Origin: ChocPot-Mid sp043804925
GTDB taxonomy: Bacteria; Bacteroidota; Ignavibacteria; Kapaibacteriales; UBA2268
DNA: 64,000 nt
Assembly (NCBI GenBank): GCA_043804925.1
Contig: JAZDIP010000022.1
Location: 168,287 to 232,286 of the forward strand
Direction of reading: 5' to 3'
A program made the translations under genes and the position numbers. The notes below the pieces were generated by a model that saw nothing but the letters and a program-made list of their open reading frames with translations, ran no database searches and had not been told where the DNA came from. Every line of letters starts with the position of its first letter. Positions within the stretch are counted from its first letter, which is position 1. Positions 1-9,975 of the stretch are shown here, piece by piece.

Positions 1-210
1 GAAGGAGTTGTAGTAATCGATGTCGGAATCAACCGTGTTGAAGATGCGAGTAAGCCAAAGGGATACCGGTTAACAGGTGACGTTGATTTCAATAGTGTCA
101 AGGAAAAAGCTTCCGCCATAACACCCGTTCCCGGAGGTGTAGGGTTAATGACAGTTGCAATGCTTATGAAGAATACTTATTTATCGGCTTCCGGCGAGCT
201 TTTCGGATGA
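1..210 (+). CDS. folD: FolD, methylenetetrahydrofolate dehydrogenase/cyclohydrolase (3' end only)
   Basis: The window opens inside this gene. The visible 69 residues are the C-terminal end of FolD, the bifunctional cytosolic enzyme that interconverts 5,10-methylene-, methenyl- and 10-formyl-tetrahydrofolate for one-carbon metabolism. Seen here are the conserved VVIDVGINR stretch, GDVDF and ITPVPGGVG..TVAML, the last of which lines the NADP site in the family. The usual PGGVGPMT motif reads PGGVGLMT, a leucine in place of the proline, which is mildly unusual. The stop TGA overlaps the start of the next gene (ATGA, 207-210), so the two are translationally coupled. Confidence 0.93.
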   Translation, partial: EGVVVIDVGINRVEDASKPKGYRLTGDVDFNSVKEKASAITPVPGGVGLMTVAMLMKNTYLSASGELFG

Positions 211-971
211 AAAAAAAAGATTCAAGGGTTCAAGTCTTGTTTGAAGATAATGATATTGTCATTGTCTCCAAACCTGTTGGCGTTTACTCCATCCCTGACA
301 GGTATGACAAAACTGCATTCAATTTATCAGGTTATTTACAAAAAAAGTACAATAAAATATTTGTCGTACACCGGCTTGACAAAGATACAAGCGGTGTTAT
401 GTGTTTCGCAAAAAATGCCGGAGCTCACAGAGAATTAAACCAACAATTTTTGGAGCAAAAAGTTAATAAAATATACCACATCGTAGTTGCAGGTGTGCTT
501 AGGGAAGATGAACTTGACATTGATATTCCAATAAGTGATAATCCTGCTAAAAAAGGTTTAGCCATACCTTCTGCGAGAGGTAAATCTTCTCTGACAAAGC
601 TCAAGGTTATCGAAAGATTCAGAATGGCTACTTTTTGTGAATGCGATCTCGTTTCCGGCAGACATCATCAAATACGTGTTCATTGTTCTGCAATTGGCTT
701 TCCGTTGCTTGTTGACGAACATTACGGAAACAATACGGAATTCTTTTTATCTTCAATAAAAAGAAGATACAAGCTAAAGAAAAAAACCGAAGAAAAACCT
801 ATTATTGATAGAATCACAATGCATGCATACGAACTTGGTTTTACTCATCCTTCTACAAAAGAATATATTAGTTTTAAATGCGATTACCCTCGTGATTTTA
901 CCGCACTACTGCAGGTCTTAAGAAAATATTCCGCTTTACCTGATTATTCGGTATATAAAGTAACAGAGTAA
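207..971 (+). CDS. RluA family RNA pseudouridine synthase
   Basis: A 254-residue protein of the RluA family, which isomerises uridine to pseudouridine in rRNA or tRNA in the cytosol. The family's catalytic motif HRLDKDTSG is at residues 55-63, with the catalytic aspartate at 58. The SGRHHQIRVHCSAIGFPLLVDEHYG region near residues 150-175 matches the second conserved RluA block (R.HQIR). There is no N-terminal S4 RNA-binding domain, so it resembles the short RluA/TruC/RluE-like members rather than RluC/RluD. The exact target uridine cannot be read from sequence. It starts within the folD stop codon (ATGA), so it is in a folD operon. Confidence 0.92.
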   Translation: MKKKDSRVQVLFEDNDIVIVSKPVGVYSIPDRYDKTAFNLSGYLQKKYNKIFVVHRLDKDTSGVMCFAKNAGAHRELNQQFLEQKVNKIYHIVVAGVLREDELDIDIPISDNPAKKGLAIPSARGKSSLTKLKVIERFRMATFCECDLVSGRHHQIRVHCSAIGFPLLVDEHYGNNTEFFLSSIKRRYKLKKKTEEKPIIDRITMHAYELGFTHPSTKEYISFKCDYPRDFTALLQVLRKYSALPDYSVYKVTE

Positions 972-1025
972 TTTCTTTTTTTCCATACAGTCAAATTAAT
1001 AATAAAAACTTTATATGAAAAGAAA

Positions 1026-1054
1026 AACCCGCTGCCCAAGAAGGACAGCGGGTT
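1026..1054 (-). terminator. Rho-independent terminator between convergent genes
   Basis: A 12-bp stem (arms 1026-1037 and 1043-1054) with a 5-base loop. Read on the minus strand, one mismatch becomes a G-U wobble and the hairpin is followed by a U-rich run (A-run 1021-1027 and further A-rich sequence to 1011 on the plus strand). It therefore best serves the large minus-strand gene ending at 1087. It may also stop folD/rluA transcripts from the other side. Confidence 0.9.
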
Positions 1055-1086
1055 CTTTATTACCGAATATTATCTTGTGAATAATA

Positions 1087-4000
1087 TTACTTAACTAATG
1101 ACATCTTGCCTGTCAAAACTTTATCGCCTACAGTAAGTCTGTAGATGTAAGTTCCGCTGGCAACTTTATTACCATTGCTATCATCGGCATCCCATATCTT
1201 TGAATGAGGACCTGCAGAGAGACTCTCATTTGCCAAAGTGTTAACAACATTACCGTATACATCGAGAATTTCCAAAGAAACATTTGCATTCTCAGGAATC
1301 GAGAAGTTCAATGTTGTTGCTTCGATAAACGGATTTGGAGAATTCGGCATAAGTGATATGCTTCCCTTTTCAGTGTAAGTCAATGTAACGATATTTGAGA
1401 AATCGTCGCAGGACTGTGTACCGTCAAGGTCAACTTGTCTCAATTTATACTGATATGTAGTGTTTGGAGTAACTTTTGTATCAACGAAATTATATTCGTG
1501 TGGTACGTTGGATGTTCCATGACCATTAATAAATTCAGGCATGGTATTCCATTCGTTACTTTCGTCACCTACAACTCTTCTTTCTACATAAAATCCATGG
1601 TTTTTAACTTCAGATGCTGTCTCCCAAATTAGGTCAATAGCACCCTGACGTACAGAACCTTTGAAGTATGTCAATTCTACAGGAATATCACAATTTTTGT
1701 ATGGATATGTTGTGCTGTAGGTTCTGTGACCAAGATAGGGAACTATCAAAGGCATCCATGTTCCACGTGACAGAGTAGCTGTAGCACCTCCATCTGCAGG
1801 AGTGAATCCCTGATGGTCCAAGTGAGCATAAGAAGGATTACCCATCGTTGACATAAACTGTTCCCATGAACCGCTTCCCAACCCATTTTCATAAGCAAAG
1901 AAGTTCTTGTTCAATTGATTGCTTAGTTTGTCTCTTATCCTGAATGATTTTTCAAGGTTAAGGTAAATACCCGATTGACCGTTTTTATCGGGAGTCTGTG
2001 GATTGTTGTAATAAAGGTTAGTACAACGCATACCGACTCTTGATTTGGATGCACCAAGCTCGATACCTGTTTCACCAAGCTGAGATACTGCTACCCAATA
2101 TATACCTTTTTTCAATACAATTGGTTCAGGCAACATTTCAAATACAAATATATCCCACAATCCTGATGAATCAAGTAACTTATCATAACCGCGCTGGCTT
2201 TGGATTAGCGAACCGGGTATTTGGTTCGATGGTACATTTATTCCATCATACATTCTGTATGTAACCCAATCCGGAGATGAGTTTTTGGGGCAATAGAATG
2301 CTCCATAACCGTAAATCGTATCTTCCGAAGTCAATTCAAATTTCATTGCGATACTACCGGAACCGCCATCACCACCCGGGTCTCCAAGTTCCCATGCAAT
2401 ATTCCAACCGGCTAAGCCGCCGACACCACCCATTTTATATCCTTTCATCGTAAGTCCTCTGCCATATTCTTGGGCTTCAGCCATAACATCGTTGGATGCA
2501 CGACGTAAATTATTTGGGTCGGTTACAGGATGATAAGCATACATCGGACCGAAAGTTATAGTAAATGGACTATAAGTCGTATCATTCAATGGTTCCAAGT
2601 CTCCACCCGGTACATAAACATCACCTATTACAATGTATTTCCCGGGAGGTGAAAGTCTTGCATTCCAATTAGGCATTGTTATAGGTTCGTCAGAACCTGG
2701 TCTAAGGAATGGCATTTGTTTTGTTCTGCAATATATGGGTTGAGTTCTCATTAATACCCATCGTGCGGAATCTCTTGCCTGTTGATTGTAATATCTGAAC
2801 GCTTCCATCATTTCTTCGTATTCAGGGTCGTCAGGAGAACCTCTCCATTGCCATTTATCCTTTAGGAAGAAACAATTACTTCCGTCAGCTCCACCGAAAT
2901 CGGATTCTCTGACGATTGATGCTTTTACCCAAAACGATGGTGCCTGTCTGCTTGTATTGTTACTCAAAGACATCCTGATTGGGATAGCTGTTGCCTGACT
3001 GGCTGGAGTTATTGTGTAGGGCCAATCAATTTCGACTCTTGACATTTCTATATCTACAACTTCCACATCAGAATAAAGAATTCTGACATTGTCAACATAG
3101 AACGGGTCTTCATCGTCAGCGATTGTCGTTGATGCCAACTGATTGTTTCTTGCATATACCCTTACTCTAAATCTGAAGTACAATGCTCCATCGGCAGGTG
3201 CTGTAATAAATGTATCCGGTATTGGGACATATAATTTTTTATACTCAAAGTCAATACCGTCATCATAAAAATCATATCTCAAGCCATTTGGAGCTCTTTG
3301 ACCGGTATATAATGGTGGTGCCAAAGCAGAGTCTTTGTCAGACTCGAGGAAACCGACCATGTAACCGCCGCCTCCAAATATTGTATAAGCAGCCATTTTC
3401 TTTTCTGTAGTTGCACCGCCTCTTCTCAAATGCCATCTCCAGTTATCGGTGGCTATATTTGTAATATATGTACCGTCTCTCCAGTTTGGTGAAGGTCTGG
3501 CAAATTCGACGTGAAGCTGGTCGCATAATTCATTTGTTGTCGAGGAACCATAATTTGGATGATAAATGGCATACCAGTTTGATTGTACAACTCTATGCTC
3601 GCAACCAATCAAAGTTCCATCGCTCCATCCTCTTTCCCAATCACTAACATAAGTTGACCTTTGGACAGCAAGCGTTAATACAGCGCCTAACTTACCCATC
3701 ATATCAATTGGGAACGAACGAATTTCGTAACCGCCCCAAGCTCCAATACCGACAACTGATGGCGGAGGTCTTTCGATTTTGATTACGGGAGAAGCAATAT
3801 CCGCGCCGGGAAAAACTTCATCATTTTCGCAAAGGAACCTGCCTCTTGGAGGTAATGGATTCTTTGATACCTGGTCTCCACTTGAAATTGTTGCACCAAT
3901 ACTTACCCATTTGAATACCGATGGGATTGGGACCGGTGAACCGTCATTGTTCGGAACAAAATGGAACTCGGTTACATCATCAATAAATTGTTCGTCATTT

Positions 4001-6000
4001 GGTATGTGTCTCATTACCCAGAATCTTAGATTCAAAGTGTCGTCAAAGGGCCACATATCTCCAAATCCTTCGTTTGTTCTCGGATCTGTCGGGTCAATCA
4101 TAACAAAAGCTTTCATCAAGCCGATGTTTGACATATACAAATCGTTTGGTTCAAACGGAGGGAAATAAATTTGAACAAATGCATAAGGAGGACATCCGTC
4201 TAATCCGGGTTTAAGATGGTTACTTCCGTCATAATAGTCTGCATGCATTGTGTCGGCTTCGTAGTTTGTACCCTTCAATGATACTTTTGCAAGCATGACT
4301 TTTTCGAATGCTTCATCTCCTGCCTTACGGGCTAATAATGTGCTGTCAACCTTCAAATATTTATTATATAAAGGTCTTCTTGTTGCCTGGTTAATAATAG
4401 CACAGCGAACTCTGAAGTTCAAATCCTGCGGCTGATAATTAACTCCGTTAGGACCCTGTATATCATTAGTAAGGTTTTGAACAATAGCTACAGGTTGCAA
4501 CTGGCCGACTTGCTCATGACCTGCAAGTATTTCGTAGTCGGGTGCTTGTGCCGTCAAAACAGGTTCGGTATAAGCTGTATTACCTGCTTCTTGTTTTCTT
4601 ACCCTGAAACCAAGGTCAACTACTCTTAAAGTATTCTTCCATGCTTTGAATTTAACAGCTGTAGTTGGTTCAGGATACCCGGGATGGTCAAGTCCTGTAT
4701 AGTATTTTGACCAAACATAAGTGTATTGGTTGTAATCAGCTGCCCATGGAATTGTACCGGTATAAGACGGGTCTTCGGCTAACTCTTTAGAATCAAAGTT
4801 TAGATGACGTCCAAATCCGGTAACACAGGAGTGAGTATTGAAAAGCAACAAATCTTTACCTTCGGTTACATAATAGCCGGCGTATATATACCTTCCATAT
4901 ATTTTTTTATAATTGAAGGTAACAGTATTATCGGTACGGTCAAGTACAATTTGACCTGAAACACCAAGATAGCCATTATCTGCTTCTGTCATTGCATTTG
5001 GATTGTTTGAAGCCGATGTACTATTTGGATCAAGATTATAAGTTACACCAGGGTAAGCAAGAAGATTGCCTTTATATTGCAACTCGGAAAAGTAAACAAT
5101 CAGTTTATTGCCTGTCGGGTCTTTGTAAAAGTAAACCTTACCTCTGTCCCTTGGTACCTGGTTAGCAGCATCCCACTGTGACAAATAACCGTCACCCCAA
5201 AATGGTGCTAACATTGGAACATTTTTTGCTCCTGGATTAACAACAATTGCTGAAGGTTGAGCAGTTGCAAAACCCGATCGGCTCAACTGGGTAGCCAACC
5301 ACTGGCCGAAGTCATCTTCCTGACTGTCAACGCCTTCAGTACCATCACCAATATGCCCGCTTACAATAAACCATTCATAACTGTGAGTATTATAACAGTT
5401 GGGTGTTGAATAATTATTTGATTCAACCTTTCTGTTTGGCGGATTGGCGTTATCATACTTGTACCTGCCGTTCGAAAGCATTATAGCTCCGTTTGAAAAA
5501 ACATAGAAGCTGTCATACTTCAAACCCATATACTCAAATTCGAATCCAATTGGAATTGGACCCGCATAAACGTCATCAACCGAATCGCTTGTTATAGCGT
5601 CGTTACGGAAGAATCTATAACCGTCGTTTTTACGGGCAGGGTCTTCAAACCATGATAATTCTCTTTGGTTCGGACCCGATAAAATTCTTCTCCAGTTGAG
5701 AGCGTCTTCTGTGGTGTCGATAAAGTTATAATCGGGCATCCACGGTTTACCTGCTATATCACCGCTGTGTGCAAAGTAGTATCCGGTTGATATAGCTGCC
5801 TGTGCTTTCGGATTAACGATTGGGTCTCCGGTTTTTGTAAAGGGCAAGGGGTAACTTGTAGCCGGGAAAGCCCCACCGAAATCACTAGGAGCACTTTTCC
5901 GAAGCAGCTCAACTTTAATGTCTTTACTGTCTTTTGCGTATGTATTAAGAGATAATAGCAATCCGCATATTACAGTAAATAGTAAAATGAATCTCTTCAT
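1087..6000 (-). CDS. Very large secreted protein with type IX secretion C-terminal sorting domain
   Basis: A protein of 1637 residues. Start chosen at ATG 6000, where AGGAAT lies a few bases upstream and a clean signal peptide (MKRFILLFTVICGLLLSLNTYA) begins; an upstream in-frame ATG at 6051 has no such support. The C-terminal ~85 residues are a type A Por/type IX sorting domain: PNSPNPF, then NVSLEILDVYGN, SAGPH, WDADDSNGNKVASGTYIYRL and a final GKMSLVK. Before it lies a fibronectin-like unit with the common ETASEVKNHGFYVERR phrase. The long middle, rich in W, Y, P and G, has no domain I recognise. It should be exported by Sec, then moved across the outer membrane by the type IX machinery and left on the surface or released. 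Monocistronic, with its own terminator. Confidence 0.9.
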   Translation of the reverse strand: MKRFILLFTVICGLLLSLNTYAKDSKDIKVELLRKSAPSDFGGAFPATSYPLPFTKTGDPIVNPKAQAAISTGYYFAHSGDIAGKPWMPDYNFIDTTEDALNWRRILSGPNQRELSWFEDPARKNDGYRFFRNDAITSDSVDDVYAGPIPIGFEFEYMGLKYDSFYVFSNGAIMLSNGRYKYDNANPPNRKVESNNYSTPNCYNTHSYEWFIVSGHIGDGTEGVDSQEDDFGQWLATQLSRSGFATAQPSAIVVNPGAKNVPMLAPFWGDGYLSQWDAANQVPRDRGKVYFYKDPTGNKLIVYFSELQYKGNLLAYPGVTYNLDPNSTSASNNPNAMTEADNGYLGVSGQIVLDRTDNTVTFNYKKIYGRYIYAGYYVTEGKDLLLFNTHSCVTGFGRHLNFDSKELAEDPSYTGTIPWAADYNQYTYVWSKYYTGLDHPGYPEPTTAVKFKAWKNTLRVVDLGFRVRKQEAGNTAYTEPVLTAQAPDYEILAGHEQVGQLQPVAIVQNLTNDIQGPNGVNYQPQDLNFRVRCAIINQATRRPLYNKYLKVDSTLLARKAGDEAFEKVMLAKVSLKGTNYEADTMHADYYDGSNHLKPGLDGCPPYAFVQIYFPPFEPNDLYMSNIGLMKAFVMIDPTDPRTNEGFGDMWPFDDTLNLRFWVMRHIPNDEQFIDDVTEFHFVPNNDGSPVPIPSVFKWVSIGATISSGDQVSKNPLPPRGRFLCENDEVFPGADIASPVIKIERPPPSVVGIGAWGGYEIRSFPIDMMGKLGAVLTLAVQRSTYVSDWERGWSDGTLIGCEHRVVQSNWYAIYHPNYGSSTTNELCDQLHVEFARPSPNWRDGTYITNIATDNWRWHLRRGGATTEKKMAAYTIFGGGGYMVGFLESDKDSALAPPLYTGQRAPNGLRYDFYDDGIDFEYKKLYVPIPDTFITAPADGALYFRFRVRVYARNNQLASTTIADDEDPFYVDNVRILYSDVEVVDIEMSRVEIDWPYTITPASQATAIPIRMSLSNNTSRQAPSFWVKASIVRESDFGGADGSNCFFLKDKWQWRGSPDDPEYEEMMEAFRYYNQQARDSARWVLMRTQPIYCRTKQMPFLRPGSDEPITMPNWNARLSPPGKYIVIGDVYVPGGDLEPLNDTTYSPFTITFGPMYAYHPVTDPNNLRRASNDVMAEAQEYGRGLTMKGYKMGGVGGLAGWNIAWELGDPGGDGGSGSIAMKFELTSEDTIYGYGAFYCPKNSSPDWVTYRMYDGINVPSNQIPGSLIQSQRGYDKLLDSSGLWDIFVFEMLPEPIVLKKGIYWVAVSQLGETGIELGASKSRVGMRCTNLYYNNPQTPDKNGQSGIYLNLEKSFRIRDKLSNQLNKNFFAYENGLGSGSWEQFMSTMGNPSYAHLDHQGFTPADGGATATLSRGTWMPLIVPYLGHRTYSTTYPYKNCDIPVELTYFKGSVRQGAIDLIWETASEVKNHGFYVERRVVGDESNEWNTMPEFINGHGTSNVPHEYNFVDTKVTPNTTYQYKLRQVDLDGTQSCDDFSNIVTLTYTEKGSISLMPNSPNPFIEATTLNFSIPENANVSLEILDVYGNVVNTLANESLSAGPHSKIWDADDSNGNKVASGTYIYRLTVGDKVLTGKMSLVK

Positions 6001-6720
6001 TATGATTCCTTTAAATTGGTTAAACAAAATATAATTAGTTATATTAAACATTTTATTAATTAAACATTTATTTTAGTTATCTTTTTCATTAATTAATTTC
6101 TTTTCCATATTCGGCTGTTTTCCTCGAATTCAAAGACTCAGCCGGTATTTTTTTCTTCTCGATTGTCCGGAAACATTCGATTAGTTACAGTTTATTTTCC
6201 ATTAATCCGTAAAATATTGCTGAGGCAACTAATCCTCTGGCTCCGAATATTAAAATTCTTGAACTTTCAATTTGCATTCCCTTATACCAAATACTTAATA
6301 ACATTAAATAATATCTATTAAAAATAAACTACAAATTAATAAAAACTTTGAACTTTCACAAAATGTTTCCAAAAAATGTGCAAAGAAAAAAATTATATTG
6401 TTTGAGCTTTCGCCCGAACAATGTTTTCAAAGAACGATTTATTGTTTCAAATTTATTTAACTATTTCAATCTTAGTAACATTCAAATATAAAAAAGTTAT
6501 TTATATTTTGCATTATCTTTATATACAATGACACATTAGTTGGCAAATCGTCTCACAAATATATACACATATTGACGAAAAATATACAAACGACAGAAAT
6601 TCTGCTACGAACGGTTTTTTTTTTGCGGTCAATGACTGACAAATTTTGATAAAAAAAGAGAAAAACTTCTAAAAATTTAGTTTTTAAGACATTTATGAGG
6701 ATAAATTAATAAGAACTTCA
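6001..6720. other. 720-bp intergenic region, very AT-rich
   Basis: No full gene is present. It should contain the promoter for the large minus-strand gene; a TATATTTTG box at 6025-6033 (minus strand) resembles the group's -7 element but no good -33 partner is seen. A 30-codon coding remnant (6185-6277, listed separately) is the only protein-like segment. The rest (6290-6700) is A/T homopolymer-rich with no clear repeats or RNA structures. Confidence 0.6.
6185..6277 (-). pseudogene. Possible remnant of a Rossmann-fold (NAD-binding) protein start
   Basis: A 30-codon reading frame encoding an N-terminus that includes SSRILIFGARGLVASAI. This looks like the first beta-strand and glycine-rich turn of an NAD(P)-dependent epimerase or reductase (ILIxGAxGxVGxxI), then stops after MENKL. 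The glycine expected in the third position of the turn is alanine. It could be a decayed gene or a chance small ORF. No further homologous sequence follows downstream. Confidence 0.3.
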
Positions 6721-8067
6721 TCATATTTTAACTTTTAGCCACCTCTTTTTTTGAAGACTGAGTATTCCGATACCGGCAAATAAGATTTGACTCATTAAAA
6801 TCGCTATCCAAATACCGTATTCCTCCAAACCTGTATAATGCGATAAAATATATGCAAGGGGTAATTGGAAAAAATACAGGACAATTATAACCAGCTTTAA
6901 GCTTCGGAAATAATCACCCGCTCCACTTATAACTCTGATAGAAATTAAACCAATAGCAAAAAACAGATAAGAAAATGATATGATTTTTAAATAATTGTCT
7001 GTCATTCCGATTATTTCAGTATCCAAGGTGAAGAACATTGTAAAATATTTTCCGAAGAAAAATACAAGAATACACAAAAAAATCATTAAATAAGATATCT
7101 GTTTTATTGCTGATTTATGGAATTTGAATATTCGGTCAACCTGACCGGCACCCAAATTTTGGCCGGTTATAATTTCGATTGCAACACCAACTGCAAAAAT
7201 GCTCATGAATACAAAAAGGTCAACTCTAAGACCTATCATGTAAGTTGTGAGAACGGCAATTCCGAACAAATTTGTCATCCATGTAAGAATCATTCTGTTA
7301 ACACTTATTGATACAACCTGCAGTGATGCGGGAACACCGAGCCGGAGAATTTTTTTAATAATGGTAAAATCAAATTTAAAATTTTTATAAGTTATTTCAA
7401 TTTTCTTGTAATATCCAAAAAGGATAATTAATGCAATGATACTTCCCGTTGCCTGTGATAAAGCGGCAGCGAAACCTGCACCGTAAACTCCCCATTCCGG
7501 AAAAGGACCCAAACCAAAAATAAATAAAGGAGCCAGTATGGCGTTGATAACATTTGCTGTTATTAAAATCAACATGGGTATGAAGGAATTTCCTGTTGAC
7601 CTAATCATTGAATTCACTTGGAAAATTAAGAAATTAAATGGTATGCCATAAGAAATAACAGACAGATAATCATAAGCAAGTAACCTGACTTCACCTTTGA
7701 GGTTGAGCAAATCAAGCATAAATGATAATGATAGATTAAGAGTCAAAGCTATTGCAATGGCAAAAATGAACATGAAAACCAAACCCTGAGCGGCTGTTTC
7801 ACCTGCTTTTTTAAAGTTTTGCTCTCCAACTCTTCTTGCAACGATTATTCCTGTCCCGACACCAAATCCGATACCGATTCCAAATGAGAAGAAAAGAAGT
7901 TGTTCTCCTACCCCAACTGCAGCAATAGCGTTTGTTCCTATACGGCTTACATAAAACATGTCTACCCAAGCATATAGCATATGTATTAGAAAACTGATTG
8001 TTAAAGGTAAAGAGAACTTTCTCAAACTTGAATCAATGGGACCTTTTAATAAATCAACATTAGCCAT
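6721..8067 (-). CDS. MATE family efflux transporter
   Basis: A 448-residue inner-membrane protein with about 12 hydrophobic segments, of the MATE (multidrug and toxic compound extrusion) family, which exports cationic drugs or metabolites in exchange for H+ or Na+. The N-terminal LLKGPIDSSLRKFSLPLTI followed by AWVDMFYVSRIG is the typical MatE opening (family: DxxFVGRLG-type). The second half repeats the pattern, with VPASLQVVSISVNRMI and GQNLGAGQ, a MATE hallmark. ATG 8067 is taken as start; a TTG one codon earlier is also in frame. No clear Shine-Dalgarno is visible. It is divergent from the glycosyltransferase gene. Substrate unknown. Confidence 0.9.
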   Translation of the reverse strand: MANVDLLKGPIDSSLRKFSLPLTISFLIHMLYAWVDMFYVSRIGTNAIAAVGVGEQLLFFSFGIGIGFGVGTGIIVARRVGEQNFKKAGETAAQGLVFMFIFAIAIALTLNLSLSFMLDLLNLKGEVRLLAYDYLSVISYGIPFNFLIFQVNSMIRSTGNSFIPMLILITANVINAILAPLFIFGLGPFPEWGVYGAGFAAALSQATGSIIALIILFGYYKKIEITYKNFKFDFTIIKKILRLGVPASLQVVSISVNRMILTWMTNLFGIAVLTTYMIGLRVDLFVFMSIFAVGVAIEIITGQNLGAGQVDRIFKFHKSAIKQISYLMIFLCILVFFFGKYFTMFFTLDTEIIGMTDNYLKIISFSYLFFAIGLISIRVISGAGDYFRSLKLVIIVLYFFQLPLAYILSHYTGLEEYGIWIAILMSQILFAGIGILSLQKKRWLKVKI

Positions 8068-8218
8068 CAAATTTTTTATTTTTTACTTATTAATTCAAAA
8101 GTTAACGTTTTTAAATGAATTTTGTTTGCTGAAATTATTTGACTTTATATTTTGCTATGCTGTTATTTATTACCAATATTTGTAATTTTGCAAATGTTTG
8201 AATATTGAAAATATTATT

Positions 8219-9340
8219 ATGTACATAGATATAATTTTACTTATTTCTTTTATTATTTTTTGTTTGAGAGTTTTAGTTTCATTTATTGGAGCCGTTAAGG
8301 AAAGAAACAAAAACATTTTCCGGGACTTTTCAGGTGAAGCATTTTCACTTTCCGTGGTTGTACCGGCGAGGAATGAGGAGAATACAATCAAAGAATGTAT
8401 TCTTTCTATCTCGGGGAGTAATTATCCAATTGACAAATTTGAAATAATAGCCGTTAATGACCGTTCGGCAGACAATACTTTGAAGATTTTGACTGAGTTG
8501 AAACAAACAATTCCAAATCTTACTATCATCAACATTGAAGACAACATAAAAGAGAGAAACCTGCGGGGAAAACCGGGTGCATTGCAGGCAGGAATAGATA
8601 GTGCAAATGGTGAGATTATTGTTATGACCGATGCAGATTGTGTTGTTAATCCCGAATGGCTTATGACTCTTTCGAAAACATTTGAAGATGAGAAAATCGG
8701 TATGTCGGCAGGATACACCGCTATTAAAACTAAGTCAATATTTGATAAAATTCAGTCGGTCGAATGGACATATCTTCATACTTTGGCAACTTCCGGAGTC
8801 GGCTTTGATATTCCTTTGAGTTGTTACGGGAATAATCTGGCAATAAAAAAGAAAGATTTCGATTCTATCGGTGGTTATAATAGCGTTAGTTTTTCAGTTA
8901 CAGAAGACCTTGCGTTGATGCATGCAATTCACAAAAGCGGCAAAAAGATAAGATACCTTACACTTGAAGAATCAACAATCACTACATTGCCTTGTCCATC
9001 TTTTAAAGAATATTTAAAACAAAAACACAGATGGGCAATAGGAGCAATGGACCTGGGATGGATTGCTTTTGTTTTTGTTCTCACTTCATTGTCAATGTGG
9101 CTCGGAATTGCAATTTCAATAGCATTTTGTCAACCCTGGTGTTTTTTTGCATTTCTTCTATTAAGAATTGCAGGCGATTCTTTAATTACAATACCGAGTG
9201 CAGTCATTTTGAAAAAGAAAGAAATTATTCCATGGGTTGTCCCTGCAATTTTCTTCTTTTTGTTAATGGAATTAATTGCTCCATTTTTACTATTGAAAAG
9301 AGATGTAAAGTGGAAAGGGCAAACGTTTAGTAATGGATAA
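8219..9340 (+). CDS. Membrane-anchored family 2 glycosyltransferase
   Basis: About 373 residues. An N-terminal membrane segment is followed by a GT2 (GT-A fold) domain: VVVPARNEENTI (nucleotide-sugar binding), VNDRSADNT, the metal-binding MTDADCV motif, a GGYN...VTEDLALMHAI acceptor/ED motif, then KQKHRWAIGA, the QxxRW-like motif of processive or lipid-linked enzymes. Two or three C-terminal membrane helices follow. It probably transfers a sugar to a lipid or polysaccharide at the cytoplasmic face of the inner membrane; the acceptor is unknown. ATG 8219 is preferred over an in-frame TTG at 8198 (which would add seven residues). No partner genes for a polysaccharide pathway are adjacent. Confidence 0.88.
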   Translation: MYIDIILLISFIIFCLRVLVSFIGAVKERNKNIFRDFSGEAFSLSVVVPARNEENTIKECILSISGSNYPIDKFEIIAVNDRSADNTLKILTELKQTIPNLTIINIEDNIKERNLRGKPGALQAGIDSANGEIIVMTDADCVVNPEWLMTLSKTFEDEKIGMSAGYTAIKTKSIFDKIQSVEWTYLHTLATSGVGFDIPLSCYGNNLAIKKKDFDSIGGYNSVSFSVTEDLALMHAIHKSGKKIRYLTLEESTITTLPCPSFKEYLKQKHRWAIGAMDLGWIAFVFVLTSLSMWLGIAISIAFCQPWCFFAFLLLRIAGDSLITIPSAVILKKKEIIPWVVPAIFFFLLMELIAPFLLLKRDVKWKGQTFSNG

Positions 9341-9435
9341 TGGAGAAGGGAAAAGGGAGAAATAATTGCAAAGGGATTCATTGTAAAAACTCTGTGTAAC
9401 TTAATTTCTCTCAAGTAATTTTAGTAAAGCATCTT

Positions 9436-9975
9436 TTAATCAGTTCCCGATTTTTGCTTTCTCATCACCATAACCATTCTTATAATGTAATATATGAATG
9501 AACCTGCCAAAAGGATTGTTGAAATCCGGATTCCCCAGAATGAAACCGTTTCAAGATTCAATATGATGCACATCAGGGTAAGTCCCATAACGGTAATTGT
9601 CATTTTACCCAATACATTTGACGGAAGTACCCAACCGATTTTCTTTGCAGCCCAAAGACCTCCCAGCATCAGCAACAAATCTCTTCCCCAGATTATTAGG
9701 GCAAACCATATAGGCATACGTTCTTGAATTAGTAAAATAATTACAATGACACCCACAAAAAGTTTATCTGAAAGAGGGTCAATGATTTTTCCGAATTCAG
9801 TAATCTGATTGAATCTCCTTGCAAAATAGCCATCGAGATTATCTGTTATAGCAGATAAAAAACCGATAAGAACCGCTATGACATTGTCATGCTCCCATAG
9901 GGCAATGCCCATCGGGATAACAAGCAGTATTCTGAACATGCTCAAAACATTCGGCAAATTCCAAACTTGACTCAT
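9436..9975 (-). CDS. pgsA: CDP-alcohol phosphatidyltransferase, probably phosphatidylglycerophosphate synthase
   Basis: A 179-residue integral membrane enzyme. The CDP-alcohol phosphotransferase signature D-x2-DG-x2-AR-x8-G-x3-D-x3-D is matched exactly by D45, D48-G49, A52-R53, G62, D66 and D70, the residues that bind metal and CDP-diacylglycerol. The N-terminus (NLPNVLSMFRILLVIPMG) and length are those of PgsA, which condenses CDP-diacylglycerol with glycerol-3-phosphate, the first committed step to phosphatidylglycerol. Its ATG overlaps the stop of the upstream symporter gene (ATGA, 9972-9975), so it is translated as the second gene of that operon. A phosphatidylinositol-type synthase is possible but less likely from the N-terminus. 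Confidence 0.88.
   Translation of the reverse strand: MSQVWNLPNVLSMFRILLVIPMGIALWEHDNVIAVLIGFLSAITDNLDGYFARRFNQITEFGKIIDPLSDKLFVGVIVIILLIQERMPIWFALIIWGRDLLLMLGGLWAAKKIGWVLPSNVLGKMTITVMGLTLMCIILNLETVSFWGIRISTILLAGSFIYYIIRMVMVMRKQKSGTD

Noticed and set aside
3779..4168. 129-codon plus-strand open frame
   Set aside because: Antisense to the large type IX secreted protein, whose reading frame is continuous and domain-bearing; no independent coding features.
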